DNA from: an uncultured Duncaniella sp.
GTDB lineage: Bacteria; Bacteroidota; Bacteroidia; Bacteroidales; Muribaculaceae
DNA length: 64,000 bases
Assembly: GCA_910576785.1 (NCBI GenBank)
Contig: CAJTJG010000008.1
Span: forward strand, 62,001 to 126,000
Reading direction: 5' to 3'
Under the pieces are notes generated by a model that was given only the letters and a program-made list of their open reading frames with translations, had not been told where the DNA came from and searched no databases. Shown here piece by piece: positions 1 to 8,735 of this stretch (within the stretch, counting starts at the first letter, position 1; every line of letters starts with the position of its first letter). The position numbers and the translations under genes are program-made.

Positions 1-569
1 ATTGTGGTCGAGGCCGCGAGCTGTTCCAGAAGGGTATATATGCTTTGTTCAAACTGTTTGTCCACGTAGCTCAGAGGTTCATCGAGCACAAGGACTTCGG
101 GTGACGATATTATGGCCCGGCCCAGAAGTGCACGTTGCAATTGGCCACCGGAGAGTACTCCTATGGGCTTATCGGCATGTGCCGTGAGGCCTATGGTGGC
201 GAGTGTGGATGCGGTAAGGGTACGTTCGCGTTCGCGACCCAGATGTTCTCCGGTCAGACCTGAAGCTACAAGTTCATGTACGGTGACCGGGAATCGCGAG
301 TCTATCATGTTTTTCTGCGGAAGATAACCTATGGGCAGACCCTTTACGGGGTTACCCTGTGGATCGAGATATGTGACTGAGCCGGTGGTCGGTTTCAGTA
401 GTTTCAGGATGATGCGCAACAGGGTTGTCTTTCCTCCGCCGTTTGGACCGGTTATAGCGATGAAATCGCCGCGGTTCACATCAAAATTTATATCAGACAG
501 AATATCGCGGCCATCCCATCTGCGAGATATGCCACGCAGTGATATTATGGTTTCGTCAGGATGTGTCAT
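1..569 (-). CDS. Metal ABC transporter ATP-binding protein, 3' end outside window
   Basis: This is the cytoplasmic ATPase of an ABC importer, probably for zinc or manganese (ZnuC/MntB type). The reverse strand reads an ABC domain in order: Walker A GPNGGGKTT at residues 41-49, a Q-loop glutamine in GYLPQK near residue 85, the signature LSGGQLQR at 139-146, and Walker B VLVLDEP at 159-165. About 189 codons are visible; the C-terminal end and any permease gene lie beyond position 1. The ATG overlaps the stop of the binding-protein gene by 4 bases (ATGA), so the two are translationally coupled. The metal is inferred from that partner, not from this protein. The ABC ATPase identity is certain; the substrate is moderately certain. 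Confidence 0.9.
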   Translation of the reverse strand, partial: MTHPDETIISLRGISRRWDGRDILSDINFDVNRGDFIAITGPNGGGKTTLLRIILKLLKPTTGSVTYLDPQGNPVKGLPIGYLPQKNMIDSRFPVTVHELVASGLTGEHLGRERERTLTASTLATIGLTAHADKPIGVLSGGQLQRALLGRAIISSPEVLVLDEPLSYVDKQFEQSIYTLLEQLAASTT

Positions 570-1441
570 TGCTCCACAAGTGCGTTGGCGGTTGCCTCAA
601 TCTCCTCTTCCCAATTATACGACAGCGGATTGACGGTTACCTCCTGTGCGTCAATGATATCTGACAGTACGGATGCCTGGCGCCCGTCGAAATCCTTCTG
701 ATAGAAGAATACGCGTGCACCGCTGTCATGCGCATGGTCGATGACATCGCGCAGATTGGCTGCCGACATCTCCTTGTGCCCATCGCCACCTATGACGATT
801 TGCTCCAGACCATAGTCTCTGGCGAAATAGCTCAGCGACGGATGCCATATCATGAATGCTTTGCCACGCATGGGCGCAAGGCGTGCGGTGAGTACTGAGT
901 CGAGCGAATCGAGACGTGCTGCGAACCGGTCATGGTTGTGGTGGTAATATGCCTCGTTGGATGGGTCAAGACGCACCATGGCATTGAGCATATTGCGTAT
1001 TATTATCTTGGCATTCTTTACCGATGACCATGTGTGGGGATCCGTGATCTCATGTGCCACACCGTCATGTCCATGTGTGCCCTTAACGGGTGTGACACCT
1101 TCTGAAGTATTGTAGATAGGCAGACCGGGATTGGCCTCCTTGATCTTGTCAAGAAGAGCGGCTTCGAAACCAATATTGCCCATGCGCAGATATCCGAGTG
1201 ATTTCTGCAGGTTGAGCATGTGGGTCATGGCCGGATCGTATGTCTCAGGATTTGCTCCATCGGAGAGCAGACATCTCACCTGTACCTTGTCCCCGGTTAT
1301 TTGCTCGAGGAGATACTTTTGAGGTTCTATGCTCACGGTGACGATCTTCTGTTCGGGGGGGGACCCTGCACAGGCGGCAAAGATCCATCCTCCGCATATG
1401 AGCGCCAGAATAATCCGGAATATGATGCGAATACGGGTCAT
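566..1441 (-). CDS. Zinc/manganese ABC transporter substrate-binding lipoprotein (ZnuA-like)
   Basis: This is a solute-binding protein of the cluster A-I (ZnuA/TroA) family, 291 aa, a usual length. The N-terminus is a lipoprotein signal with lipobox FAAC near residue 24. Candidate metal ligands are visible: a short His-rich stretch GTHGHDGVAH (about residues 120-130), the family motif DPHTW just after it, and a further His in MIWHPSLSYF, followed by acidic residues in GGDGHKEMSAANL. The protein delivers the metal ion to the membrane permease, which is not in the window. The gene is first in its operon and overlaps the ATPase gene by 4 bases. The His loop favours zinc, but manganese or iron cannot be excluded by reading alone. 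Confidence 0.88.
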   Translation of the reverse strand: MTRIRIIFRIILALICGGWIFAACAGSPPEQKIVTVSIEPQKYLLEQITGDKVQVRCLLSDGANPETYDPAMTHMLNLQKSLGYLRMGNIGFEAALLDKIKEANPGLPIYNTSEGVTPVKGTHGHDGVAHEITDPHTWSSVKNAKIIIRNMLNAMVRLDPSNEAYYHHNHDRFAARLDSLDSVLTARLAPMRGKAFMIWHPSLSYFARDYGLEQIVIGGDGHKEMSAANLRDVIDHAHDSGARVFFYQKDFDGRQASVLSDIIDAQEVTVNPLSYNWEEEIEATANALVEQ

Positions 1442-1456
1442 TTTCTATATTTTTTG

Positions 1457-1464
1457 CAAATATA
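1457..1464 (-). promoter_or_regulatory. Candidate -7 box for the metal transporter operon
   Basis: The reverse strand carries TATATTTG, a full match to the Bacteroidetes -7 consensus TAnnTTTG, 15 bases before the ATG of the binding-protein gene. No clear -33 TTTG is seen at the right distance, and the leader would be very short, so the call is tentative. Confidence 0.4.
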
Positions 1465-1509
1465 AGCAAATTTTTAGTATTCTTAAAATATTTTTAAGAT
1501 AATTACGGC

Positions 1510-3372
1510 TCAGATACTCATGTAGAGGTTCATTCCACAGCGCGAACAGTCACACTCCACCCGCATTTTCATGTCTGACGTGCATGAGCGCAGGTAAAGC
1601 TGACGAGGCATTTTTGATGCCGTGGGTGTGAGCAGACAGCATCCGAGTTCCTTGCGTATGCAGTAGCGGGTGGTCATGACCATGGTCTCCCCTTCAGGTC
1701 GCACGCTTTCAGCGGCCGGAGTGATGAGGCTTACACCATGATCTGTATAGAACTGTCGGGCCAGACGGTTGGCCACGTTGTCGTGGATGGTGAGGGTGGT
1801 GGTCGGACATGAAATGGCCGGATCCTCTGTCCGGCGCAGACGTACACTACGGGTCATGGCTCTGGCTTTTATGAGCATAGCCACCGCATCACGGCGCATT
1901 GCGGCGAGAGCCGAGGCCGGGATGAAGCGTCCACCGGCTATATCCACTATCTTGACCGCTCGGAAGGGTGTGTCGCCGAGTTTATCGAGTATCTTGCGGC
2001 GTGGTCCCTCCTGTGGTGTGACAGCAGTGTCGGTGTATGCGGTCTGTGAGGCGATCGTGACGGAATTCCCACGGATGTCAGTTATCTCAAGGGCCACACG
2101 TGAGTCGTATAGGAGTCTGAGATTGATCTCTACATCTATTTTGCGTTCGCATCTGGCGTCAGCGATGGTGTCGTCCCAATGCTTGTCACGGTTGCGGTAG
2201 AGTATGGTGCCGGGCGGTATGTTCTGCGGGGTTGCCGGAAACAGGCGCTTGCCATCCGCTTTGTTGAGACGGAATCCGGTGAATATCCCTGATCGGTCGA
2301 AATATCCCAGTCCGTCACCATTGGTCAGCTCGTTGGTCAGCTCAGCTTCTATCACACCACGCCGACAGTCTGTCACTTTTCCCACACGTTCTCCCACCGC
2401 CTTGGGCGAGTCCATCGATGCCATTCCGGAGGCAGGTGACTTTCCGGTGAGGAAGTAGGAAGTGAAACCACGGTTGAACGCTTTTTCCGGACGTGGCGTA
2501 AACCCTTGGCGGGAACGTCCGTCGCTCAGCCGGATGTAGCGCCCGTCGCTTTCGTCAACAATACGGTCAAGGATGCGAGAATACCATGCGGTGACATTCT
2601 TTACGTATGCTTCCTCCTTGAGCCGCCCCTCGATCTTGAATGACATGATCCCGGCATCGGCCATGTCGGATATTGACGATGAGCGGTTGAGGTCGCGGAG
2701 CGATAGAAGGTGTTTGCCCTTGACAAGGATATTACCGTCGCTGTCGGTAAGGTCGTAGGGCAGACGGCATATCTGTGCACACTCGCCGCGGTTGGCTGAC
2801 CGTCCTCCGGCCATGTAGCTTGCGCGGCAGTCTCCGCTGTAGCTCACACACAATGCTCCATGGATGAATGCCTCGAGTTCCACATCCTCAGGTATGGCGG
2901 ATCGGATCTTTCTGATCTCTTCAAGTGATAGCTCGCGTGGCAGGACGAGCCTCGAGAATCCTGCCGATGCGAGGAAACGTGCTTTTTCCGGTGTGCGTAT
3001 GTCACACTGTGTGGAGGCGTGCAGATCGATAGGTGGAATGTCCATACGCAATATGCCCATATCCTGTACAATGATGGCGTCAACTCCGGCACGGTACAAT
3101 CCGTTGATAAGACGTTCCACGGTCCGAATCTCCTCGTCATATACAAGGGTATTGACCGTGGCATAGACCTTGGCGTCATACAGATGGGCGGTTTCGGCAA
3201 CACGTGCTATGTCGGATAGCGTATTGGCTGCGGCACGGCGTGCACCGTGGCTGTCGGGCCCTATGTATACCGCATCTGTGCCTGCCATTATGGCTGAAAT
3301 GGCTATATCGGCATTGCGGGCGGGCGCGAGGAGCTCGAGTGGGCGAGGTATGGAAACTTTGTTTTTTATCAT
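1510..3372 (-). CDS. U32-family protein (YdcP/RlhA-like, 23S rRNA hydroxylation candidate)
   Basis: A 620-aa protein of the peptidase U32 family. The N-terminal half is a TIM-barrel domain beginning with the family motif PLELLAPARN and continuing with DAVYIG. The conserved cysteine cluster is present (Cys in HGALCVSYSGDC and GECAQICRLPY, about residues 174-200), with the family motif SFKIEGR near residue 245. A long C-terminal extension ends in a Cys-rich tail (CDCSRCGMN). Length and architecture match the YdcP/RlhA branch, whose E. coli member hydroxylates 23S rRNA C2501 using prephenate. That function is inference here; older annotations call the family collagenase-like. The ATG overlaps the menD stop (ATGA). 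Linkage to a chorismate-using gene is notable because prephenate derives from chorismate. Confidence 0.82.
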   Translation of the reverse strand: MIKNKVSIPRPLELLAPARNADIAISAIMAGTDAVYIGPDSHGARRAAANTLSDIARVAETAHLYDAKVYATVNTLVYDEEIRTVERLINGLYRAGVDAIIVQDMGILRMDIPPIDLHASTQCDIRTPEKARFLASAGFSRLVLPRELSLEEIRKIRSAIPEDVELEAFIHGALCVSYSGDCRASYMAGGRSANRGECAQICRLPYDLTDSDGNILVKGKHLLSLRDLNRSSSISDMADAGIMSFKIEGRLKEEAYVKNVTAWYSRILDRIVDESDGRYIRLSDGRSRQGFTPRPEKAFNRGFTSYFLTGKSPASGMASMDSPKAVGERVGKVTDCRRGVIEAELTNELTNGDGLGYFDRSGIFTGFRLNKADGKRLFPATPQNIPPGTILYRNRDKHWDDTIADARCERKIDVEINLRLLYDSRVALEITDIRGNSVTIASQTAYTDTAVTPQEGPRRKILDKLGDTPFRAVKIVDIAGGRFIPASALAAMRRDAVAMLIKARAMTRSVRLRRTEDPAISCPTTTLTIHDNVANRLARQFYTDHGVSLITPAAESVRPEGETMVMTTRYCIRKELGCCLLTPTASKMPRQLYLRSCTSDMKMRVECDCSRCGMNLYMSI

Positions 3373-5054
3373 CGGAAGAAACCTTTCAGTACATTAGCGG
3401 AGATCTCGGGAGGGGTATGGACGGCAAGCAGTGAGGGTCGGGCGCATGGCCGTATGAATCTGGCGAACTCCCTCTTCAGTTCATCGACTGACGAGGCTTC
3501 GTAATAATCCACACCATAACCATGACAGAGGTCGCGGAGCGGCAGACGGACGCCAACGGCAAACCGTTCCTCCAGTTCCGGAAGTCCGGATGTGCTACCG
3601 ATGAAGCGGAATATTCCACCTCCGCCGTTGCATATCACCACCATCTTCATCCGTCCTGACATGAGGGTGGATGATAGTGCGGCGATGTCGTATTGGAAAC
3701 TCATGTCGCCAGAAAGAAGCATCGTGCATCCGCTGTCGTATACGGCTGATGCTCCGAGAGCGGTGGAGGTGGAGCCGTCTATTCCGCTCACGCCTCGGTT
3801 GCAGTCAGAGCGATGTATGTGCGAGCAGTCCATGAGTTGAGCGTAGCGCACCGGGGTGCCGTTGGACAGATGGAGATTGCATCCGCGCGGTATATGGGAT
3901 ATGATGTGGCGAATGGCTGTCATATCGCTCCATGGCGCAGAGTCCATGTATGCCTCGGCTATCTCCGCGGCATGGAGAGATAACTCTGCCCATTCCGCAG
4001 CATAACCTGAGGGTGCCTTGTAGGGCTGCATGGCCGATGCAAGCTGGCGCATGAATGTGGCGCCGGGAAGCTCTATCTTGAGTGTGAGATGTTTGAAGCA
4101 ATCTATGGTGGTATGGCTGACACCCACATGCCAGTGCTGCATCGAGGCCGGGCGTGAGCGAAGCCATTCCTTGACGTGGCGGGAAACGAGCGCCCCCCCT
4201 ACGGTTATCACCACATCGGGGGCCAGACTCTCGCGCTGTCGCTCGCTCAGTCGCACGAGAGTGGCGTCGATACGACTTATGAAGAGCGGTGAGTGCAGAT
4301 TGGCGAGGGTCTCGGTCATCACTGCCACGTTAGGAAGCGAGGCAAGCTTGACAAGGGCACGGTTCAGACGCTCGTCCGGCTCATGGAATCCGGCTACGAC
4401 AAGCACCTTGCATGGCGAAGCGAGCATCTGCCCGAGTCTGCGGGCCTCGGCCACTGGGAGTTCAGGAGAAGGGGTTACTGTGTGTATCGGTGTTGCCGAT
4501 CCACATTCATATTCGCACTCGCGGTTGAGAGGTGCGTCAAGACGGAGGTTGATGTGCACAGGACCTTTCCTTCCGCTCTCCGCCTCGAGCAGGGCATCGT
4601 TTATGGCTCTGCGGGACCACCATTCACCGTTAGTGAAGTCAAGGCGTGCGCTGATATCGCACCCGCGTTTCACATAGGGGGCCAGTGCGTCCTGCTGCCA
4701 AAGTGTCTGGGAGTCGTCCTGATCTATCCACTCCTCTGGTCTGTCAGCCGAAATGACGATCAGAGGTATTCTTCGGTAAAAGGCTTCGGCTACGGCAGGG
4801 GCATAATTGAGCAGTGCGGTGCCGCTTGTGCAGACCATGGCCACCGGACGTCCTGACTGCAGACTCATGCCGAGAGCTATGAACCCGGCCGAGCGCTCAT
4901 CAACCACGGTGGCACATCTTAGCTCACTGCGTCGAGAAAGGGCTATGATCACAGGAGCGTTTCGGCTTCCGGGTGACAATACCACATCTCTTACGCCATG
5001 GGCCACAAGTAGATCTGCGAGTATGTTGCATGACAGTTTGTCGGTGGATAACAT
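3369..5054 (-). CDS. menD: 2-succinyl-5-enolpyruvyl-6-hydroxy-3-cyclohexene-1-carboxylate synthase (MenD)
   Basis: MenD is a thiamine-diphosphate enzyme of menaquinone synthesis. It joins isochorismate and 2-oxoglutarate, releasing pyruvate and CO2. The 561-aa length is normal. The N-terminal PYR domain opens with VVLSPGSRNAP (residues 24-34) and has the DERSAGFIALGM segment with the catalytic Glu. The C-terminal PP domain has the ThDP motif starting LLSGDMSFQYD and ending in the NGGGGIF segment. The start is the only ATG near a matching promoter box, and the stop overlaps the U32 gene. No other men gene is in the window, so the remaining quinone genes must lie elsewhere. Menaquinone is the expected electron carrier in an anaerobic Bacteroidales cell. 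Confidence 0.95.
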   Translation of the reverse strand: MLSTDKLSCNILADLLVAHGVRDVVLSPGSRNAPVIIALSRRSELRCATVVDERSAGFIALGMSLQSGRPVAMVCTSGTALLNYAPAVAEAFYRRIPLIVISADRPEEWIDQDDSQTLWQQDALAPYVKRGCDISARLDFTNGEWWSRRAINDALLEAESGRKGPVHINLRLDAPLNRECEYECGSATPIHTVTPSPELPVAEARRLGQMLASPCKVLVVAGFHEPDERLNRALVKLASLPNVAVMTETLANLHSPLFISRIDATLVRLSERQRESLAPDVVITVGGALVSRHVKEWLRSRPASMQHWHVGVSHTTIDCFKHLTLKIELPGATFMRQLASAMQPYKAPSGYAAEWAELSLHAAEIAEAYMDSAPWSDMTAIRHIISHIPRGCNLHLSNGTPVRYAQLMDCSHIHRSDCNRGVSGIDGSTSTALGASAVYDSGCTMLLSGDMSFQYDIAALSSTLMSGRMKMVVICNGGGGIFRFIGSTSGLPELEERFAVGVRLPLRDLCHGYGVDYYEASSVDELKREFARFIRPCARPSLLAVHTPPEISANVLKGFFR

Positions 5055-5069
5055 CTGGATTTTTTATTG

Positions 5070-5077
5070 CAAAATTA
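5070..5077 (-). promoter_or_regulatory. -7 box for menD
   Basis: The reverse strand reads TAATTTTG, a full TAnnTTTG match, 15 bases before the menD ATG. It is one of two divergent boxes in the 76-bp menD/DUF4924 gap. Confidence 0.5.
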
Positions 5078-5098
5078 ACCATTTTACTCTGGATTTGT

Positions 5099-5106
5099 TA
5101 ACTTTG
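5099..5106 (+). promoter_or_regulatory. -7 box for the DUF4924 gene
   Basis: TAACTTTG matches the Bacteroidetes -7 consensus and lies 24 bases before the ATG at 5131. It supports that start over upstream non-ATG extensions of the same frame. Confidence 0.5.
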
Positions 5107-5130
5107 CAGAAGCAAAAATATATCCCGGAC

Positions 5131-5688
5131 ATGATAATAGCATCCCAGAAACATAAGGAGAACATCGCCGAATACCTCATATATATGTGGCAGATCGAAG
5201 ATCTGATTCGCGCCAACGGGCTTGATATTGACCGAATAAAGGAAAATGTCATAGATCGTTTTGACCTTACCCCCGGTGCACGTAAGGAGATGACGGAGTG
5301 GTATGAATCGCTCATCGACATGATGCGTCGCGAAGGTGTGGAGAAGAGCGGACATCTGCAACTCAACAAGAATGTCATCATCCAGCTCACCGATCTGCAT
5401 CTGGCATTGCTGAAGGATCCACGTTTTCCTGAGTACACAGCCGAGTTCTACAAGACGCTCCCCTATATAGTGGAGCTTAGATCCAAGGCCGGTGAAGCGC
5501 CCTCCGGCGAGATCGAGACATGCTTTAATGCTCTCTACGGTATGCTCATGTTGCGGCTCGGCAGCAAGGATGTGACTCCTGCCACTCGCGATGCTGTAAG
5601 CCAGATAAGCCGCTTTATGGCTATGCTCGCGGGATATTATAACCTCGATCGTGAGGATAAATTGTTTACAGACTCGGAAGAAAAGTAA
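5131..5688 (+). CDS. DUF4924 family protein
   Basis: A 185-aa soluble, largely helical protein with no signal peptide and no membrane segment. It opens with a stretch containing KENIAEYLIYMWQIEDLIR and continues with acidic/basic helices, as in the Bacteroidales-restricted DUF4924 family. No enzymatic motif is visible and no function is known. The frame is open further upstream, but ATG at 5131 follows a good -7 box and begins where the family resemblance begins. It lies 43 bp before the ECF sigma gene on the same strand and could be co-transcribed with it. The family call comes from recall of sequence style, not from a search. Confidence 0.75.
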   Translation: MIIASQKHKENIAEYLIYMWQIEDLIRANGLDIDRIKENVIDRFDLTPGARKEMTEWYESLIDMMRREGVEKSGHLQLNKNVIIQLTDLHLALLKDPRFPEYTAEFYKTLPYIVELRSKAGEAPSGEIETCFNALYGMLMLRLGSKDVTPATRDAVSQISRFMAMLAGYYNLDREDKLFTDSEEK

Positions 5689-5731
5689 AAATATTTGCTA
5701 CGGGATGTAACAAACAGTCCTCTTCCACGTC

Positions 5732-6244
5732 ATGAATATGATGGAACGGAAGGAGTTTGAACGCATGGCCCCGGAGCTCAGAGAGCGCATCATCGCTATG
5801 GTGATGCGTATGAGTACATCCTCCGATATTCATATGGCAGAGGATGTGGCTCAGGATACGCTTCTGAAACTTTGGACCATGCGCGATCGGCTTGATGATT
5901 ATTCCAATCCCGGATCTCTTGCCATGGTTATAGCCCGCAACAGGGCTGTGGATATGCTTCGTAGTTCCCGCGGTGGAGTCACACTGCCTCTTGAGGATGG
6001 TGAGATGGCCGGCAGTGGCATGGAAGATCCACATGAAAGACTTATAGAGCGGGAAGCCGGCGAACGGCTTGACGCCATAATGGCATCTCTTCCGTCTGTA
6101 CAGCAGGCAGTGATGCGGATGAGGCATGTGGAGGGGATGGAGATATCGGAGATCGCGGCTGTCACAGGCTCCTCACCGGTCGCCATCAGGGTAGCTCTGT
6201 CGAGGGCCCGAAACCATGTGAAACAGATTTTTCTTAAGGAATGA
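5732..6244 (+). CDS. ECF-type RNA polymerase sigma-70 factor
   Basis: A 170-aa extracytoplasmic-function sigma factor. Region 2 is seen as EDVAQDTLLKLW and the following helix with ARNRAVDMLRSS (about residues 37-78), which bind core polymerase and the -10-like element. Region 4 is the C-terminal helix-turn-helix, with SLPSVQQAVMRMRHVEGM and then EISEIAAVTGSSPVAIRVAL. Three nearby ATGs (5732, 5738, 5741) could serve as start; the first is taken. The stop overlaps the next gene's ATG by 4 bases, which typically pairs a sigma factor with its membrane anti-sigma factor. The regulon is unknown. Confidence 0.92.
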   Translation: MNMMERKEFERMAPELRERIIAMVMRMSTSSDIHMAEDVAQDTLLKLWTMRDRLDDYSNPGSLAMVIARNRAVDMLRSSRGGVTLPLEDGEMAGSGMEDPHERLIEREAGERLDAIMASLPSVQQAVMRMRHVEGMEISEIAAVTGSSPVAIRVALSRARNHVKQIFLKE

Positions 6245-6828
6245 AACAACTCTCGGATCATATAATCTCCTCCACGGATACAATACGTGCTCTTGTGGAT
6301 AGTTTCCTTGATGGTGGCACCACTATCGGGGAAGAGCGTATGCTGTACGACTATTTCTCCTCAGACCGGGTTGATCCATCTCTTGCGGAGTATCGCGACA
6401 TGTTCGTCTGGTATGCTTCACTTGCCACTATGGATTCGCCGGAGGTAGCGGACGCGGAGCCTGCACCGGTTGCCGGTCCATTCAGAATCCTTCCGTTGCG
6501 CAGGTGGCAGTGGGTGGCGGTGGCTGCCTCGTTGGCACTTCTTTTCACTGCCGGTTATTTCATGCGTCCCACCATCGGTACAGGAGTTGAGGATATGTCG
6601 GCCGACTATGCCAACAGCTACATGATCAGCAACGGCGAGCGAACAACTGACCTTTCGGTAATAATTCCTGAGGCCGAACGCCTCGAGGCTGAACTGGAAA
6701 GACGTATCATGTCATCAATAAACCGCCGCATAGTGACCGTGGACGGCCGTGTCAATGCCACCTTCTCGGCAGAGAGTGATATGTCCGATGCTATGGTGAA
6801 TGCAATATTTGACGACACTTTCAATTGA
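6241..6828 (+). CDS. Probable membrane anti-sigma factor-like protein
   Basis: A 195-aa protein with a short cytoplasmic N-terminal part containing LVDSFLDGGTTIGEERMLYDYF. That pattern recalls Bacteroidales anti-sigma N-termini, where a flexible acidic helix precedes the membrane anchor. A single membrane segment follows near residues 84-105 (WVAVAASLALLFTAGYFM), then a periplasmic C-terminal part of about 90 residues with a charged helix. It overlaps the ECF sigma gene by 4 bases. The role as sigma regulator is inferred from this arrangement; no zinc-binding anti-sigma motif is visible. The periplasmic part shows no recognised domain. Confidence 0.6.
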   Translation: MKQLSDHIISSTDTIRALVDSFLDGGTTIGEERMLYDYFSSDRVDPSLAEYRDMFVWYASLATMDSPEVADAEPAPVAGPFRILPLRRWQWVAVAASLALLFTAGYFMRPTIGTGVEDMSADYANSYMISNGERTTDLSVIIPEAERLEAELERRIMSSINRRIVTVDGRVNATFSAESDMSDAMVNAIFDDTFN

Positions 6829-6851
6829 TAACCTGAAAAGACATAATATAT

Positions 6852-7274
6852 ATGACACGCATACTCCTCATCATCACCTCTATGCTGCTTCCCCTGATGG
6901 TATCGGCGCAATCCTCTCTGATACGGCTTTCCTCCTCGCTCGAGGACAATAAGGATGTGAGCAATATCATCTATACAGAGAAACGAGATCCGCAGACACG
7001 CAAGATTGTCAAGTCTACACGTATGATACAGTTTTCCAGTCCAAAGCTTGCCAAGAAGATCATTGAGGCTATGCGTAAGGAGCGGGAGAAGTCCGTATCC
7101 TATCAGGAGGCGAATCAGGGACCGTATGATCAGATCCATTGCGTGGAGTTTGATGATAACGAGGGGGCGGTATCACGTTACACACTTATCCGTGATGCGT
7201 CCGAGAGGTTCACGTTCTCTATACAGACATACGACTCTCCACGACCGAAGTCAGGTCGTCGCCGCCACCGATGA
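6852..7274 (+). CDS. Small secreted protein of unknown function, third gene of the ECF sigma operon
   Basis: A 140-aa protein with a clear signal peptide (MTRILLIITSMLLPLMVSAQ, cleavage after about residue 20). The mature part is small and very polar, with many Lys, Arg and Asp residues and a basic C-terminal tail (RPKSGRRRHR). It begins 23 bases after the anti-sigma-like gene and ends before a strong bidirectional terminator, so it belongs to the same operon. No catalytic motif is recognised. Secreted proteins of this type often sit behind ECF sigma pairs in Bacteroidales; whether it modulates the anti-sigma protein or is an output gene cannot be told here. Confidence 0.6.
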   Translation: MTRILLIITSMLLPLMVSAQSSLIRLSSSLEDNKDVSNIIYTEKRDPQTRKIVKSTRMIQFSSPKLAKKIIEAMRKEREKSVSYQEANQGPYDQIHCVEFDDNEGAVSRYTLIRDASERFTFSIQTYDSPRPKSGRRRHR

Positions 7275-7304
7275 ATCTGTGCTCCTATTGAGGAGCACCG
7301 GGGT

Positions 7305-7360
7305 AAAAAGACGCTATTTTAGCCGGTGTACGATCTCACCGGTAAAAATAGCGTCTTTTT
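7305..7360. terminator. Bidirectional intrinsic terminator
   Basis: The left arm (7305-7328) and right arm (7337-7360) pair almost perfectly, with 16 bp from AAAAAGACGCTATTTT plus a CCGGTG/CACCGG top and only two mismatches. A/T runs at both outer ends let it work on both strands. It separates the convergent sigma operon and the arabinogalactan enzyme operon. A related hairpin lies at 38132-38196. Confidence 0.85.
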
Positions 7361-7391
7361 GTATTTTTATGTCAATTATAATTCAGACGAT

Positions 7392-8735
7392 TCAGAGATC
7401 GTTGACCTCCATTACATAGACAGGGGTGGGAGGCGAGTCTATCACTTTCTCGCCGTCACCCTGGCTTGTGGTCTGCACATAGATGTGGAGTTTCCCGTCG
7501 CGTCGCCAAAGCTCGGTGTCAAGCGAGGGTTCCCATGCGTTCACATCAAAATCGGTAAGGTCCCTTATGAGCCATTGCCCTTCCGGTCCTGTTGTGGATG
7601 AGGTGAGTGTGACTTTGCCATCGCGCTCCCGGTCGCGGTATATCACGCCGATGTAGTCGCCGTCAGCCACTATGCGAGGTCGCGATATGGGTATCATTTT
7701 AGTACCTCCGCCCGAAAGAGAGAACGGTTGCGTACGGTTCGATATCTCCCTCTGCTGCCATATGCCGTCCTTGTGCCATACCATGCGGTATTGCGGCACA
7801 TCCGAGCCGGCAGATCTCCAATATGTGACAATATACGGATTTGACTCGCGGTCGGCGGTCATGGAGGTCTGGTTGATCAGTTCGGAGCACTGTGGTATCT
7901 GCCATGCATACTCGGCATTTGACGCTGTGATGGGGAGAGAGTAGGGGGCGCCGTCCGAGCGCGACCATGTCTTGCCTCCATCGGTCGAGCGTGCGTAACA
8001 CATGTCATGGTTTGTCTCCACCAGCCATGTCTCGCGCCACACCCATGACACATGTATCACATCGTTTGCGTCCACATAGACCTGCCAGTAAGGGCTGCGC
8101 TGCTCCTCGCCGTCGATCAGCGAGTCCTGTACACGTATCCAACGGTGGTTTTTCAGATCATAGCGGTTGATGGCCATATTGCCGCGACCCGATGCTCCTG
8201 AACGGTAGACGAACAGAAGGTCGCCATTGGCCAGAGAGTAGAATTCGGGATATGTGACTTTGTTCTCATCCACTCCTGTCATGGCTTCAGCCGGTCCCAG
8301 TTCCAGAACTCCGGGCTTCAGGCTCCGGGCGTAGTGGAGTGGGCTGCCATGATGGTCGAAAGCCACATGGACGTATCCTTCGCCATCCACACCTATGCTT
8401 ATTATGTTGTGGCCGTCGCGCACATTTCCCTTATATTGTGTGCGTGCCGTGACCCAGCTGTCAGCACCCAGTTTGCGTTTGCCGAGCGTCACATAGCCTT
8501 CGGGATCATAATATGAAATGTATTGTGTGTCGCCATGGGTCACTACTGAGTTCGTACGGAATACGGCGGTGTTGACCGATGTGCTGCTGTATCCGTCACC
8601 GGCACGCACCATGCGCACGCCTTCAGTAGGAGCGGGCGATACCGGTTCGGCGGCATTGCAGCAATGATGTCCGCAACTGCATGTGGCGAGACCAACGAAG
8701 GTGAGTGCGGATATGGTTCTTGTCAGAGTGTTCAT
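7392..8735 (-). CDS. BNR-4 repeat beta-propeller protein, candidate GH145/PL24-type glycan-active enzyme
   Basis: A 447-aa secreted protein with an N-terminal export signal; several Cys near residues 19-26 could provide a lipobox (for example LATC). The body reads as a seven-bladed BNR-4 propeller: YISYYDPEGYVTLGKR, VAFDHHGSPLHYARS, FVYRSGASGRGNMAINRYD, STDGGKTWS, and a C-terminal blade with DFDVNAWEPSLDTELW. Proteins of this fold include enzymes acting on Rha-alpha-1,4-GlcA linkages in arabinogalactan (GH145 type) and ulvan-lyase relatives (PL24/25). The HH pair in blade 2 is a plausible catalytic site. It is the last gene of the HTCS-led operon and overlaps the GH43-GH35 gene by 4 bases. 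Which linkage it cleaves is inferred from that neighbourhood. Confidence 0.7.
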   Translation of the reverse strand: MNTLTRTISALTFVGLATCSCGHHCCNAAEPVSPAPTEGVRMVRAGDGYSSTSVNTAVFRTNSVVTHGDTQYISYYDPEGYVTLGKRKLGADSWVTARTQYKGNVRDGHNIISIGVDGEGYVHVAFDHHGSPLHYARSLKPGVLELGPAEAMTGVDENKVTYPEFYSLANGDLLFVYRSGASGRGNMAINRYDLKNHRWIRVQDSLIDGEEQRSPYWQVYVDANDVIHVSWVWRETWLVETNHDMCYARSTDGGKTWSRSDGAPYSLPITASNAEYAWQIPQCSELINQTSMTADRESNPYIVTYWRSAGSDVPQYRMVWHKDGIWQQREISNRTQPFSLSGGGTKMIPISRPRIVADGDYIGVIYRDRERDGKVTLTSSTTGPEGQWLIRDLTDFDVNAWEPSLDTELWRRDGKLHIYVQTTSQGDGEKVIDSPPTPVYVMEVNDL

